A stretch of DNA of 64,000 bases from Paenalicyclobacillus mengziensis (GCF_017298635.1 NZ_CP071182.1:3138001-3202000), one strand, 5' to 3'. Positions 8,755 to 17,095 are shown, counted from the stretch's first letter. Notes: generated by a model from the letters alone, not told the origin. Numbers and translations are program-made.

Positions 8755-8761
8755 TTCCTTC
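8618..8761. repeat. 15-bp tandem repeat, nine full copies plus nine bases
   Basis: ACTTCCTTCATACTC repeats nine times without a mismatch (8618-8752), followed by a partial unit (8753-8761). Perfect identity points to recent expansion by slippage and likely copy-number variation between strains. It lies between the divergent hsp20 and glycosylase genes. Confidence 0.97.
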
Positions 8762-8864
8762 GTGACATTTTCTTGTGCGGTAGGAAAGTCACAGCGTCTA
8801 CATTCCTGTAAAATAGTGAAGTTTAAGATGACTCAGAGGTGCAAACCACGTGGAGGTGAAGCAT

Positions 8865-9599
8865 GTGCCGGAGAAACGGTCAGGAACACAAAACCGCAGA
8901 GACCTGCCGCAAGGCCAGGAAGTCAGCGAACTTTTACTATCTGTGTACCACTACCTCGAGAATGCGTATGGTGATCTTGGCTGGTGGCCAGCGGACACAC
9001 TTGAGGAAATGGTGATTGGAGCAATTCTTGTACAAAATGTGTCATGGAAGAATACCGTAAAGGCGCTTTCTAACCTCAATCGCGCTGGTCTTCTTAATTT
9101 TCGTGCCCTTGACGCAGCTGGCGTTCAGGAAGTGGCCGAGTTGGTGATCCCAACGCGGTTTTACAACATGAAAGCCAATCGGCTCAAGTCGTTTGCGCGT
9201 CACGTGACGACACAGTATGAAGGCGTCTTACAGCATATGTTGCAACAGCCGTTTGAAGTTTTACGAAAAGAACTTTTAGCCATTCCTGGAATTGGTCCGG
9301 AAACTGCGGATGACATCCTACTCTACGGTGCAAAGTACCCGTCTTTTGTTGTAGACGCATATACAATCCGCGTACTATCCCGGTGCGGCATCATTCCTGA
9401 ACACGTCACATACGAGGAATTACGAGCATGGTTTATGGCACATCTGCCACACAATGTACCCATGTTTAATCAATTTCACGCACTGCTCGACCGTCTCGGC
9501 AACCGTGTGTGCCTCGCAAAAAGACCTCACTGTGACGAGTGCCCGTTACAGGAGGTCTGTGATTTGCGCCTTCAGGAACGCACACTTAGTCAAAGCTAA
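8865..9599 (+). CDS. HhH-GPD base-excision DNA glycosylase with FeS cluster
   Basis: 244 residues. The start is chosen as GTG at 8865, eight bases after GGAGG (8853-8857). The helix-hairpin-helix with LLAIPGIGPETADDILLYGA and the following VVDAYTIRVLSRCG (catalytic aspartate) define the endonuclease III superfamily. The C-terminus has C-X6-C-X2-C-X5-C, the ligands of the 4Fe-4S cluster. The catalytic lysine of true endonuclease III is not present at its usual place (GPETAD), so a monofunctional glycosylase of the 3-methyladenine type is more likely. Its 3' end overlaps the convergent hsp20 gene by 14 bp. Confidence 0.88.
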   Translation: MPEKRSGTQNRRDLPQGQEVSELLLSVYHYLENAYGDLGWWPADTLEEMVIGAILVQNVSWKNTVKALSNLNRAGLLNFRALDAAGVQEVAELVIPTRFYNMKANRLKSFARHVTTQYEGVLQHMLQQPFEVLRKELLAIPGIGPETADDILLYGAKYPSFVVDAYTIRVLSRCGIIPEHVTYEELRAWFMAHLPHNVPMFNQFHALLDRLGNRVCLAKRPHCDECPLQEVCDLRLQERTLSQS

Positions 9600-10083
9600 T
9601 AGGGATATATTGGTCAGTGTTGCCTTGCGCTGATTGGTACTTTGTCACACGGACGGTCAACAGACCTTGAGCATAGGCGGCCTTGACGCTTGATTCATCG
9701 ACGCGAACCGGGAACTCCACTTCACGCTCGAAGGCACCGTGATGGCGTTCGGACAGGTGAACGTCTCCCTCGCGAGCGGGCAGCGTTGGCAGAGATCCTT
9801 TGACGAACAGCGCGTAAGGTCCCACCGACAAGGAAATCTCGGTCGGACCTTCAAGTCCCGGTATTTCGATGACGGCAATCAGCTCCTGACCGCGTTCAAA
9901 GAGGTCGAGTCTCGGGAATGAGACTTCCTCATCCTCGGAATTCTCGGCCATCTGCTGCCACTGGGGAAAAGGGATGCTCTTGAAGAAGTCATCCCCGAGG
10001 ATCTTTTTCATGTCCTTCATGTCCCCAAGATTCTTCAACATCTCAAAGGGATTGTTATTTACGTCTCGTCCCTTTGTCCCCAT
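9586..10083 (-). CDS. Spore-coat-type Hsp20/alpha-crystallin protein
   Basis: 165 residues from ATG 10083 with GGAGG eight bases before it. The N-terminal 55 residues are helical and charged (LKNLGDMKDMKKIL), then an alpha-crystallin domain (VIEIPGLEGPTEISLSV, LSERHHGAFEREVEFPVRV, YAQGLLTVRV) and a C-terminal YIPISFD with the I-X-I motif. It is the last gene of a four-gene operon with GerP-like proteins and begins inside the preceding gene. That context favours a role in the spore coat, as for CotM or GerT in other bacilli, over a cytoplasmic heat-shock role. Confidence 0.85.
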   Translation of the reverse strand: MGTKGRDVNNNPFEMLKNLGDMKDMKKILGDDFFKSIPFPQWQQMAENSEDEEVSFPRLDLFERGQELIAVIEIPGLEGPTEISLSVGPYALFVKGSLPTLPAREGDVHLSERHHGAFEREVEFPVRVDESSVKAAYAQGLLTVRVTKYQSAQGNTDQYIPISFD

Positions 10084-10292
10084 ACCTGATTCCTCCAAGC
10101 GTCAATCTCGTCTTTATCTCTGACGAAGTGAATATTGTTCACCATCACGTTATGGGTCCCATCGACTTTTCCGAGTCCATCATTCTTCTTCTCGACACAC
10201 GTGAATCCGGTCTGGAGATTTTCGCCGTACGAGACAACGCTGGAATTTGACACTGTATCAATCACGATTTTTTGATACAAAAACCGTGTCAT
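10059..10292 (-). CDS. Small GerPA/GerPF-like spore protein
   Basis: 77 residues. A short beta-rich segment (QKIVIDTVSNSSVVSYGEN) is followed by LGKVDGTHNVMVNN. It aligns by eye with the preceding gene product (shared G-N, K-N-G-G-V-G-HNVM pattern), so the two are paralogues. The hydrophilic, Ser/Asn-rich strand pattern resembles GerPA/GerPF proteins that set spore-coat permeability to germinants. It overlaps the upstream gene by ATGA and the downstream hsp20 by 25 bp, indicating a coupled operon. Confidence 0.65.
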   Translation of the reverse strand: MTRFLYQKIVIDTVSNSSVVSYGENLQTGFTCVEKKNDGLGKVDGTHNVMVNNIHFVRDKDEIDAWRNQVWGQRDET

Positions 10293-10606
10293 GTCACAGT
10301 CTCCTTCTGCTTCGCGTCACCAGAATCTTCCTCAAAACCCTCGGTGTCAAGAAACTGTTGTGCCCACTCGGGAACCTCGTCGTTCGGAACGCTCATCATG
10401 TCATAGGTATCGGGATCGTTTAAAAGAGAACGAAGGCTGCTCATCACATTATGGTTACCAGATACCGAACCAAATCCCTGGTTGTGTTTTTTGTAACTGC
10501 GAAAGTTTGTAGGCCAGTTATTGCCGAAGTTGACACAGGAGGCGCCTTCGACTTGCCCGATGTGGATGGTTCCAATCGCAAATACCGGAGACAAAATGTG
10601 TTTCAC
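10289..10606 (-). CDS. GerP-like spore protein, paralogue of the next gene
   Basis: 105 residues from GTG 10606. FAIGTIHIGQVEGASCVNFGN and GSVSGNHNVMSS match the pattern of the 77-residue protein downstream, with an extra acidic C-terminal tail (about residues 70-105). It is similar in style to GerPA/PF coat-permeability proteins. It lies in the four-gene operon with a GerPC-like gene upstream and Hsp20 downstream. The GerP assignment is inference from short motifs and context. Confidence 0.65.
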   Translation of the reverse strand: MKHILSPVFAIGTIHIGQVEGASCVNFGNNWPTNFRSYKKHNQGFGSVSGNHNVMSSLRSLLNDPDTYDMMSVPNDEVPEWAQQFLDTEGFEEDSGDAKQKETVT

Positions 10607-10630
10607 CGCACACCTTCACCTCTCTTAGGG

Positions 10631-11140
10631 TCATTCCGTCCTTGCTGCTGATGAAAATCGAATTACATATCCCCGGTCCGTTTCCTTGACGTGACCGTCC
10701 TTTGTGACGGGGTGAAAGTCTTGTGACAACTGTGCCCGTACCTCCGAACCATTCAACATAGCACCAGACGGCTGGTGTTCCTTTACATCTGCGGCACCTT
10801 TAGCGGCACCATCCACGATGGAGGTTTTTGTCAGGTGCTGTGTTCGGGGACCTGATGCTGACCCGTCGCCGAAGCGGACTTGACTGACAGATTTTGTGTG
10901 CCGGTCAGGCGCCTGGCCAAAGTTGTTTCCTAGATTCAGTGAACCACTGAGTTCTTGGATGTCGAGACTATCCATCCGAAACACAAGACTCTCAAGTGTC
11001 GCCTTGTCCACATGCAGCGACTCCACGGTCACCTGAACACTCTTTTCAGGTAACTTTGCCGAAACTTCCCTGAGTGTACGAGTGAGTTCTGCCATTTGTG
11101 CCATCAGATCTCTTGCATTCGCTCGGCTATTCCACCACAT
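10631..11140 (-). CDS. GerPC-like coiled-coil spore protein
   Basis: 169 residues; first gene of the operon. Residues 5-35 form a probable coiled coil (MAQMAELTRTLREVSAKL), then VTVESLHVDKATLESLVFRMDSL-type text leading to ELSGSLNLGNNFG. A coiled coil followed by 'vertical' strands ending in LxGxLNIG is how I remember GerPC. The C-terminal 80 residues are hydrophilic and low in complexity. No good ribosome binding site is visible before the ATG. Confidence 0.55.
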   Translation of the reverse strand: MWWNSRANARDLMAQMAELTRTLREVSAKLPEKSVQVTVESLHVDKATLESLVFRMDSLDIQELSGSLNLGNNFGQAPDRHTKSVSQVRFGDGSASGPRTQHLTKTSIVDGAAKGAADVKEHQPSGAMLNGSEVRAQLSQDFHPVTKDGHVKETDRGYVIRFSSAARTE

Positions 11141-11205
11141 TCATATCGCCACGCTTTGCAGAACGGTTTCTCTTCAGGATATGTCATAGGGTTGTTTGAT
11201 AGAAG

Positions 11206-11853
11206 TCAAAGGCTGGCAGGTGGACGTCGGTTTTTCACGTACACGTACCAGAAGCCGTAGGCAACGACAGTGACAGCAGCCAACACGCGAACCCACAACT
11301 CGAAGTCCCCGGGCGGAATGTAATGCTTGATGAGAGGGTCGTCAGTCATACTGTCCACGGCGAGCTCGGCAACGAATCCGGCAGCGAGAATTCGCAGCCA
11401 CGGAACCTGGTTCATGATGTTTATCATCACCGGGAGTAGCATAAATAGAGGGAGCAGGCTAAAAAAGACGCTCGCGGCGATAATCAGGGGTTTCGTGGAA
11501 ACCATAGCGATACTGAGCACGTTGTCTACGCTCAGTGCTAAATCTGTGACGACAACCATGGTCAACACGCCCAAAAAAGAGGTACCGAACCGTTTCCTGT
11601 CGTCGACGGCAACTCGAGCGAGGCCGATGGCCACAAACACCACGCCGATACCAAGAAACAATCGGAACCCCGGCCACACGGCCACAAACCCAACACCGAC
11701 AATGAGCGCAGTTCGACAGATGGTAAGAATGATGGTAGAAACCGCCAAAATGGAAAGGAGGTTTTTGTGGCGATTTGCGATACCGCCGATGACAATCGCG
11801 TTGTCGATACTAGTCAGCAGGTTGATGACATAGATTACAACAATTTCCTTCAC
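11206..11853 (-). CDS. TerC-family integral membrane protein
   Basis: 215 residues from GTG 11853 (GGGAGAGG upstream). Seven hydrophobic helices. The two acidic family motifs are visible: NLLTSIDNAIVIG in the first helix and DLALSVDNVLSIA in the second half, with paired Asp residues thought to bind a metal ion. TerC/YjbE/YkoY proteins are linked to manganese efflux or metal loading of exported enzymes. A yybP-ykoY riboswitch, common before these genes, was looked for and not seen. Confidence 0.88.
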   Translation of the reverse strand: MKEIVVIYVINLLTSIDNAIVIGGIANRHKNLLSILAVSTIILTICRTALIVGVGFVAVWPGFRLFLGIGVVFVAIGLARVAVDDRKRFGTSFLGVLTMVVVTDLALSVDNVLSIAMVSTKPLIIAASVFFSLLPLFMLLPVMINIMNQVPWLRILAAGFVAELAVDSMTDDPLIKHYIPPGDFELWVRVLAAVTVVAYGFWYVYVKNRRPPASL

Positions 11854-12039
11854 GCTCGCCTCTCCCTTCTCCACTATGAATACGAGAGGCACGTTCCAAC
11901 CATACCTTTTGCGATAGAAATTGGACAGCGCATGTCGACTGCGCATTGCAAGTACGCATTTCGACTGCGGACATAATCATTTCCAGATTATGTGTTGTTG
12001 ATCCAATAGTATCTCAACGCCCAATTCCTGGTGCGCATG

Positions 12040-12068
12040 CATAATCGCGGAATACAGCGAAAATGCTA
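12040..12068 (+). promoter_or_regulatory. Candidate sigma-G promoter of the SASP gene
   Basis: GCATA (12040-12044) and AATGCTA (12062-12068) separated by 17 bp resemble the forespore sigma-G elements GNATR and CATNNTA (one mismatch). The start codon is 44 bp downstream. Forespore expression is expected for this gene class; the site itself is only a pattern match. Confidence 0.4.
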
Positions 12069-12111
12069 TGTTCATGAAACGATTCCATCATTTTTCAGGA
12101 GGATGAAACGC

Positions 12112-12339
12112 ATGCCAACGCAGCAGCAACGTAACCAAAGCAACAATCAACGACTCGTGCCCCTTGCGGAATCTGCACTTGATCAAATGAAGTATGAGAT
12201 TGCTTCGGAATTTGGCGTGGTGCTTGGAGGGGATACAACGTCGAGGGAAAACGGGTCCGTGGGCGGCGAAATGACGAAGCGGATGGTCGCCTTTGCTGAA
12301 AGCCAGATGGCAGGTCGGTCTGCCCCCATCACGCACTGA
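12112..12339 (+). CDS. Alpha/beta-type small acid-soluble spore protein
   Basis: 75 residues from ATG 12112, nine bases after AGGAGG. It coats and protects spore DNA and is degraded at germination. The family core is clear: [14 protein letters not shown], including the germination protease site (cut within EFGV), then [22 protein letters not shown] Gln/Asn-rich N-terminus ([11 protein letters not shown]) is typical. It is monocistronic with its own terminator. Confidence 0.95.
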   Translation: MPTQQQRNQSNNQRLVPLAESALDQMKYEIASEFGVVLGGDTTSRENGSVGGEMTKRMVAFAESQMAGRSAPITH

Positions 12340-12354
12340 TTTACAAACATAAAA

Positions 12355-12394
12355 GGGGGCAGCAGACCTGTCCATTTTCGACAGTCTCTGCCCC
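12355..12394 (+). terminator. Hairpin terminator after the SASP gene
   Basis: GGGGGCAG at 12355 pairs with CTGCCCC ending 12394, and the inner parts AGAC/GTCT and TGTC/GACA continue the stem with single-base bulges around a loop of about seven bases. The downstream T content is modest. Confidence 0.6.
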
Positions 12395-12482
12395 ATGTTG
12401 TTAGGTCGTTACGCGGACTATTGGGCAGAGAAGTCCTGTCACCATTTCGCCGTTCGGGAGGCAAGCAATTTCGCTCGTGAGC

Positions 12483-13454
12483 TCATGTCAAGTACCTCTC
12501 CATTCCTTGGGACATTTGACAACTTAAATCGTCAGTAATGACAATGCCTTCGAGAATAGCTTCCTCGAGAAGTGATACGGCGTCATTCGGTGGGTAGAGA
12601 AATGCAGCAGTCGACAGCGCGTCAGCCATCATGGCATAGGGCCCAATGGCGGTCACACTCAGAAGCCCGCGGGCTGACTCTTTCGAGTGTGCGTTTAAAA
12701 TATGATGGGCTTTCGCATCTACAGGGCTTTTTCGTTCGTAGGTCCCTGACGTACAGACGGCTGCGTCCGTTAAATGAAGCATCAGGATGTTTTCGGCATG
12801 GTGAATCGGATCTCGAATGCCAACCTGCCAAAGTTCGGACTTCTCATTGCAACCTGAAACATAAACGTCGCCGCCGGCGTCAATGACGAATCCCTGAAAC
12901 TCAAAGGCCGTGAGCTCCCGTACAGCTAAATCTACAGCAAGTCCTTTTGCAACGGCTCCAAGGTCCAGTTTCAAAGGCCGATGCAAGCAAATGGCCTGGT
13001 TGTCCTCGTCGAGTTCGATGTCACGAAATGTTGCCTCTTCCGACACTTGAACATCAGACGTGGTCAGCTCTCCGGTGAGATAGTGTCGTTTGAACCCGAG
13101 CTGCTCCATCCGGGCCCCGACCGTTGGGTCGAATCTACCATCCGTCCACTTTGCTACTTCCAGAGCGAACTTCACGCATTGATACAAAATTGCGCTCACT
13201 GGTACAGCTCGTCCAATTGGTGCGTGTACCAGTCTTACCAGTTCACTGTCAGCGTCAAAGCGGCTACACGCTTCCTCCACTGCTCTTAAGGCTTTCATAG
13301 CCATATTGAACGCGTCATTCATGATTGCCGTGCCGCGGTCCGTTACAAGTGCTATCTGAACAACCGTGCCCAGTGCCAACCAAGACTTTTTATTGTTGTT
13401 CCCGTCTTTGTTGTTCCCGTGTTCCCATACGACCGTGCCCGCCATTTCCTTCAT
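12483..13454 (-). CDS. apbE: FAD:protein FMN transferase ApbE
   Basis: 323 residues. ApbE moves FMN from FAD onto a threonine of partner proteins. Signatures seen: SRFDADSELVRL, the LDLGAVAKGLAVD motif, VIDAGGDVYVSG, and the metal-binding SPYAMMADALSTAAF-type segment near the C-terminus (here GPYAMMADALST). Most secreted ApbE proteins are lipoproteins; this one has no signal peptide, so it may act in the cytoplasm. The ATG overlaps by ATGA the stop of a short open frame that lacks a normal start codon. Confidence 0.93.
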   Translation of the reverse strand: MKEMAGTVVWEHGNNKDGNNNKKSWLALGTVVQIALVTDRGTAIMNDAFNMAMKALRAVEEACSRFDADSELVRLVHAPIGRAVPVSAILYQCVKFALEVAKWTDGRFDPTVGARMEQLGFKRHYLTGELTTSDVQVSEEATFRDIELDEDNQAICLHRPLKLDLGAVAKGLAVDLAVRELTAFEFQGFVIDAGGDVYVSGCNEKSELWQVGIRDPIHHAENILMLHLTDAAVCTSGTYERKSPVDAKAHHILNAHSKESARGLLSVTAIGPYAMMADALSTAAFLYPPNDAVSLLEEAILEGIVITDDLSCQMSQGMERYLT

Positions 13455-13609
13455 TCCTTATCGTTCGGGTTTTTTGTCTGTGAGAGGGCCTCGGCAACCG
13501 TATCGTCAAAGTTTTCCGTGCTCAATGTAGCACCAAAACGACTGGAACCTAAGTCGTCTGATGTGAAACGGCGTATTCCAGCAAGACAGGATGAATGTAG
13601 CTTTGCGCC
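13451..13609 (-). other. Short open frame coupled to apbE, no standard start
   Basis: 52 sense codons are open in the frame whose TGA (13451-13453) overlaps the apbE ATG. The last 40 residues look protein-like (RRFTSDDLGSSRFGATLST, then acidic and polar). No ATG, GTG or TTG occurs early in the frame. It could be a decayed gene, a gene with an unusual start, or chance. FGATLST faintly resembles the SGATxT flavinylation motif of ApbE targets. Confidence 0.25.
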
Positions 13610-13645
13610 TCATGCGTGCAGCACACAGGCCAATGTCATCATGAC

Positions 13646-14626
13646 TTACAGTTGCGCTGCCTCTTCATTGACTGGATGCCCACGTGTCATCAGACTATGA
13701 CCGACCATGCCAATGATGATTAAGGCAATTCCGACCAGTGACCATAGTGGAGGCACTCGCTTGGAGATAAACAGCACCGAAAGCACCACCGTGAATACCA
13801 CTTCTCCAGATTGCGTTGCTTCGATAGCAGCGAGTCGCTTCACATCTCCCTTGGTCAGGTCTGTGGCAGCAAAGAAAAGCACGGTGGCTATCACTCCAGA
13901 ACAAACAGCGACTACCGCTGCTTGTTCCACTTGACTCGCAGATGGTAAACCTACAGTCCACGTCCCAACAAGAGACAGTACAACCCATAAAGGCAAGCTG
14001 GCTACCGTCATGCCGAATACTCGCTCAATCGCGCCGATACGGCCGTCACAGAGTTCCATCATCTTGCGGTTGCCCAGGGGATACGCAAATGCCGCAACGA
14101 CAACGGGTACCAAACTCAAAAGCATGTCTGACACAGGAGCCGCGTGGGCACGTGAGAGCTCTACAACGACGATTCCAGCAAAAATGACACCGGACATCAA
14201 CAGTCCACGTACCGGGACTTGTTTGCGCCGATTGTCTCTGCTGGATGATTGTCTTTCACGAAAAAATGGAGACAGGAGCGATCCGGCGATGATGGTAAAC
14301 TGCCAACTTGCTGCCAACAACCAAGAAGGTGCAAATTTTGCTGCTATGCAAAGGGGCGCATAAAACATGCCAAACCCGACAAAGCTCCACAAAAGCCACT
14401 TCCACGGTGCTTTCCGCAGTTCACCCATGACCACAGAAAAACTCCGTCTATAGAGAATAATGGCCAACAACAGCGGGATCATAAACAGATACCTGAGGGA
14501 CGCACTCCAAATCCAACTTCCCCCGGACAGACTCATGGTCCTGTTGAGGACAAATGTCACGGCGAAAAACAGCGATGCAACGACTCCAAGTAAGATCGCA
14601 CGCAACAAATCAAACCCACTTTCCAA
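13646..14626 (-). CDS. DMT-superfamily efflux transporter (EmrE-like family)
   Basis: 326 residues with ten predicted helices in two halves. N-terminal GVVASLFFAVTFVLNRTMS and SASLRYLFMIPLL match the multidrug-resistance DMT group that includes longer EmrE-like proteins. The second half contains SGVIATVLFFAATDLTKGD and ATQSGEVVFTV. The substrate is not known. It stands alone, 190 bp from apbE. Confidence 0.82.
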   Translation of the reverse strand: MESGFDLLRAILLGVVASLFFAVTFVLNRTMSLSGGSWIWSASLRYLFMIPLLLAIILYRRSFSVVMGELRKAPWKWLLWSFVGFGMFYAPLCIAAKFAPSWLLAASWQFTIIAGSLLSPFFRERQSSSRDNRRKQVPVRGLLMSGVIFAGIVVVELSRAHAAPVSDMLLSLVPVVVAAFAYPLGNRKMMELCDGRIGAIERVFGMTVASLPLWVVLSLVGTWTVGLPSASQVEQAAVVAVCSGVIATVLFFAATDLTKGDVKRLAAIEATQSGEVVFTVVLSVLFISKRVPPLWSLVGIALIIIGMVGHSLMTRGHPVNEEAAQL

Positions 14627-14733
14627 AACGATATTGATGCCAAAAACTGAGGTTCAAACGACGACCCCGTTTGAGAAAATTCGGATCACTCTGTCAGGAA
14701 ATTATCATGAAACGGCAATTCACGTCCAGTGTT

Positions 14734-15129
14734 TTACAAGTGTAACGAGGTTGTTGAGGAAGGAAAGGCCTTTTTGCCACAACTGCACCAGACTGAGCGG
14801 TAAGGGAATTCGGAGACGTGCTCAAGTCCACACTCGCACACGTATCGAGTGACAGGAACAATTTCGATAATGGCTTCATGATTGAGTTCTGTAATGCGGT
14901 CTGGACTCCAGTGCTTGCCAAGCAACTGAATGTCGTTCTTGTTTGTCGGAAACTGCACGACAACATGACCATCCGGTCCATGGTGTCTACGTCGTCCACC
15001 GTGGTATTTGAGAACTTTCCGGCGAGAAGTGGCCTCCACAAACGCCACAATAGCGATAGAGCGATTGTCTACCGCATATCCAGAGATTTTATACCACTTC
15101 AACTTCGACTCAATTTTCTGGGTCTCCAC
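14734..15129 (-). CDS. Hypothetical protein with four-cysteine C-terminus
   Basis: 131 residues from GTG 15129, preceded by GGGAGG at nine bases. The first 90 residues are mixed charged with KYHGGRRRHHGPDGH; the C-terminus holds YVCECGLEH and WCSCGKKAF, a C-X-C...C-X-C pattern suggestive of a small zinc site. No family recognised. Its start region faces a 260-bp gap. Confidence 0.6.
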   Translation of the reverse strand: METQKIESKLKWYKISGYAVDNRSIAIVAFVEATSRRKVLKYHGGRRRHHGPDGHVVVQFPTNKNDIQLLGKHWSPDRITELNHEAIIEIVPVTRYVCECGLEHVSEFPYRSVWCSCGKKAFPSSTTSLHL

Positions 15130-15284
15130 GCTGATGTGCCTCCCTTACTCCCAAGCGAAATGCACGCCTCACCGCTTTGACGTACCCCTGCGCGAGGGTG
15201 CCATCTCTTATACCAAGTAGACGCAGTAAGGAGATGGTTTGTTACAACAATGTTACGGAAATATTCAATTCGGTTGAGAAAACG

Positions 15285-15308
15285 GCCCGAAAAAAAAAAA
15301 AATCGGGC
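15285..15308. repeat. Hairpin with a 13-base poly-A loop
   Basis: GCCCGA (15285-15290) and TCGGGC (15303-15308) flank a run of A (15290-15302). It could be a terminator reading on the minus strand (T run inside) or a slippage-prone site. No gene starts here. Confidence 0.5.
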
Positions 15309-15389
15309 GGAATACTGGATCGCAAAGCAAACATGTGCAAAACGCGCACACGCGAAACCTCTTTTGTGTGACTTTCTCGAGTATACGCG

Positions 15390-15776
15390 TCAGTTCCCCG
15401 TTCGCCTCATGACAAAACTGCCCGTAGCGCGTGCGACTACGTGATTTTTTGCATCAAAGACGCGGCAATCTGCGTACATCATCGCTCGTCCCTGCTTGAC
15501 GATCTCAGCTTTCGCAACGAGTTCCGTTCCCTTCGCTCCGGTTACAAAAGTTGTATGTAAATCGACGGTTACGGCTCGTTGCACACCGTTCTCATCTCCC
15601 TCTATGAGATTTGACATTGCGACATCCACAAGTGTCGAAATCACACCCCCATGTACCACTCCGACGCTATTCATGTGAATGGCTCTAAGTGGCAGGCGAA
15701 CCAGGACCCTATCTGCAGCGGTGCGTTCGTACTCAAAACCGAGATACTCGTCAAATGGCTGCCTTATGAAGGCCAT
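15390..15776 (-). CDS. Hotdog-fold thioesterase, PaaI type
   Basis: 128 residues from ATG 15776, six bases after GAGGAGG. The hotdog motif HMNSVGVVHGGVISTLVDVA includes HGG and the helix residue pattern of PaaI/acyl-CoA thioesterases. It likely hydrolyses aromatic or short acyl-CoA in the cytoplasm. Downstream of the LysE-type exporter by 25 bp; the two may be co-transcribed. Confidence 0.9.
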   Translation of the reverse strand: MAFIRQPFDEYLGFEYERTAADRVLVRLPLRAIHMNSVGVVHGGVISTLVDVAMSNLIEGDENGVQRAVTVDLHTTFVTGAKGTELVAKAEIVKQGRAMMYADCRVFDAKNHVVARATGSFVMRRTGN

Positions 15777-15801
15777 TGGTATCCTCCTCAATTGGGCTCG
15801 T

Positions 15802-16428
15802 CTATTGGAACGAATAAATGATATAGCCCAAGTATGCCGCTGACATCCACATCATCACGGCCGAGACTTTGTTTAACACCTGAAGTGACGACTTTTGAAG
15901 TGCCACCTTCCCAAGCACGTGGCCCGTAATTGACAGTGCAAAAAACCATAACCACGAGACAAGTACGCTGGCTGCCCCGAAGGCGATTCGCTCTGACCAG
16001 GCGGTATAGACCACTGCGCTCCCACCAATCACTGCAAGCGTGTCAATTAAAGCGTGAGGATTGAGAAGTGACACGGAAGATGTAAATCCAATCTGCCGCC
16101 TGGTGGTCCAAGCGGTCGCTGTGGTCGTTTGGTCGTTTGTTCCCTGTTTCTCTCTCCACGTGCCAAATCCCATGTATATCAAGAATGCAATGCCAATTCC
16201 TCCAAACGTGTATCGTAGCCATGTGATATGCAATGCCACAGTTGATACGCCAATGACAGCCAGGGCAATTAGAAATGTATCGCACATCGATGCTGTAAGA
16301 ACAGCCGGAAGTGAGTTGGACCACCGGCTGTGGAGTGCCCCCTGCGTCAGAATAAAACCGTTCTGCATGCCGATGGGCAAAATGAGACCAAGCGATAGGA
16401 GAAACCCATGAATAAAGGCGAGTAACAA
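15802..16428 (-). CDS. LysE/ArgO-family amino acid exporter
   Basis: 208 residues from TTG 16428 with AGGAGG seven bases upstream. Six helices; N-terminal GLILPIGMQNGFILTQG is the LysE/ArgO signature, and SLLNPHALIDTLAVIGG is the second conserved loop. Basic amino acid export is the usual role. No lysine riboswitch is seen in the leader. Confidence 0.9.
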   Translation of the reverse strand: MLLAFIHGFLLSLGLILPIGMQNGFILTQGALHSRWSNSLPAVLTASMCDTFLIALAVIGVSTVALHITWLRYTFGGIGIAFLIYMGFGTWREKQGTNDQTTTATAWTTRRQIGFTSSVSLLNPHALIDTLAVIGGSAVVYTAWSERIAFGAASVLVSWLWFFALSITGHVLGKVALQKSSLQVLNKVSAVMMWMSAAYLGYIIYSFQ

Positions 16429-16532
16429 TATAAGTCCTCCTGACCCTGGAGATAGAAAAAGTTATAGTGATGCCTCGGTTCCCTGAGTAGCGTTGTCCAG
16501 TTATGAAAACCGTTCGCGATGAGTCACTCTGC

Positions 16533-17063
16533 CTAACGTGAAAGGTCAACAACCGTGGCATTACACGCACGAACCATATCAGTTCCACACAGGAAAATTT
16601 GCAGCCCGCGTCGGCCGGCGCTGATGCTCACAGGATTGCACTTCAGGACAGAGGCATCGACGTACAGAGGGTACTTTTTCTTGACCCCAAGTGGTGACAC
16701 CCCGCCGCGGATATACCCGGTTAGGGCTTGAAGGTCCTTCACGGCAACCATGTCCACTTTCTTGTTACCACTGACAGTTGCCAATGCCTTAAGGTTCAGT
16801 TCTTTATCCCCAGGGATGCACGCCATCATCACGCCTGTCTTATCGCCGTACAGAACAAGGGTCTTGAATATCTGACGAGCAGAAATCCCGACCTTGTCTG
16901 CTACTGTCCGTGCATCAAGTGATTCTTCGTCCCACTCGTATTCATGCATCGAGTAGTCGATGTTGAGCGTGTCTAAAATTCGAGTCGCAATCGTTTTTTG
17001 CGCCAATGTTCTCGCCTGTCCTTTGTCTGCGTAACGCAGTTGTCGTCTTCCATCCCCAGCCAT
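16533..17063 (-). CDS. ybaK: YbaK/EbsC-type Cys-tRNA(Pro)/aminoacyl-tRNA deacylase
   Basis: Clears misacylated tRNA. The domain runs from QKTIATRILDTLNIDYSMHEY to the end, with ARQIFKTLVLYGDKTGVMMACIPGDKELN and YIRGGVSPLGVKKKYPLYVD, the family's substrate loop. The ATG at 17063 gives 176 residues but has a weak AGGAAG only two bases away; a TTG at 17006 would give 157 residues, closer to the family. It follows the EamA gene by about 30 bp. Confidence 0.88.
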   Translation of the reverse strand: MAGDGRRQLRYADKGQARTLAQKTIATRILDTLNIDYSMHEYEWDEESLDARTVADKVGISARQIFKTLVLYGDKTGVMMACIPGDKELNLKALATVSGNKKVDMVAVKDLQALTGYIRGGVSPLGVKKKYPLYVDASVLKCNPVSISAGRRGLQIFLCGTDMVRACNATVVDLSR

Positions 17064-17095
17064 CGCTTCCTGTACGACGCGAGATGACTCTAGTC

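Noticed and set aside
8618..8761. CRISPR or coding repeat on the plus strand
   Set aside because: Units are directly adjacent without spacers. Plus-strand frames over the repeat have no ribosome binding site; only the minus frame has start signals.
11854..12030. yybP-ykoY manganese riboswitch before the TerC gene
   Set aside because: The conserved core of that class could not be found on the minus strand.
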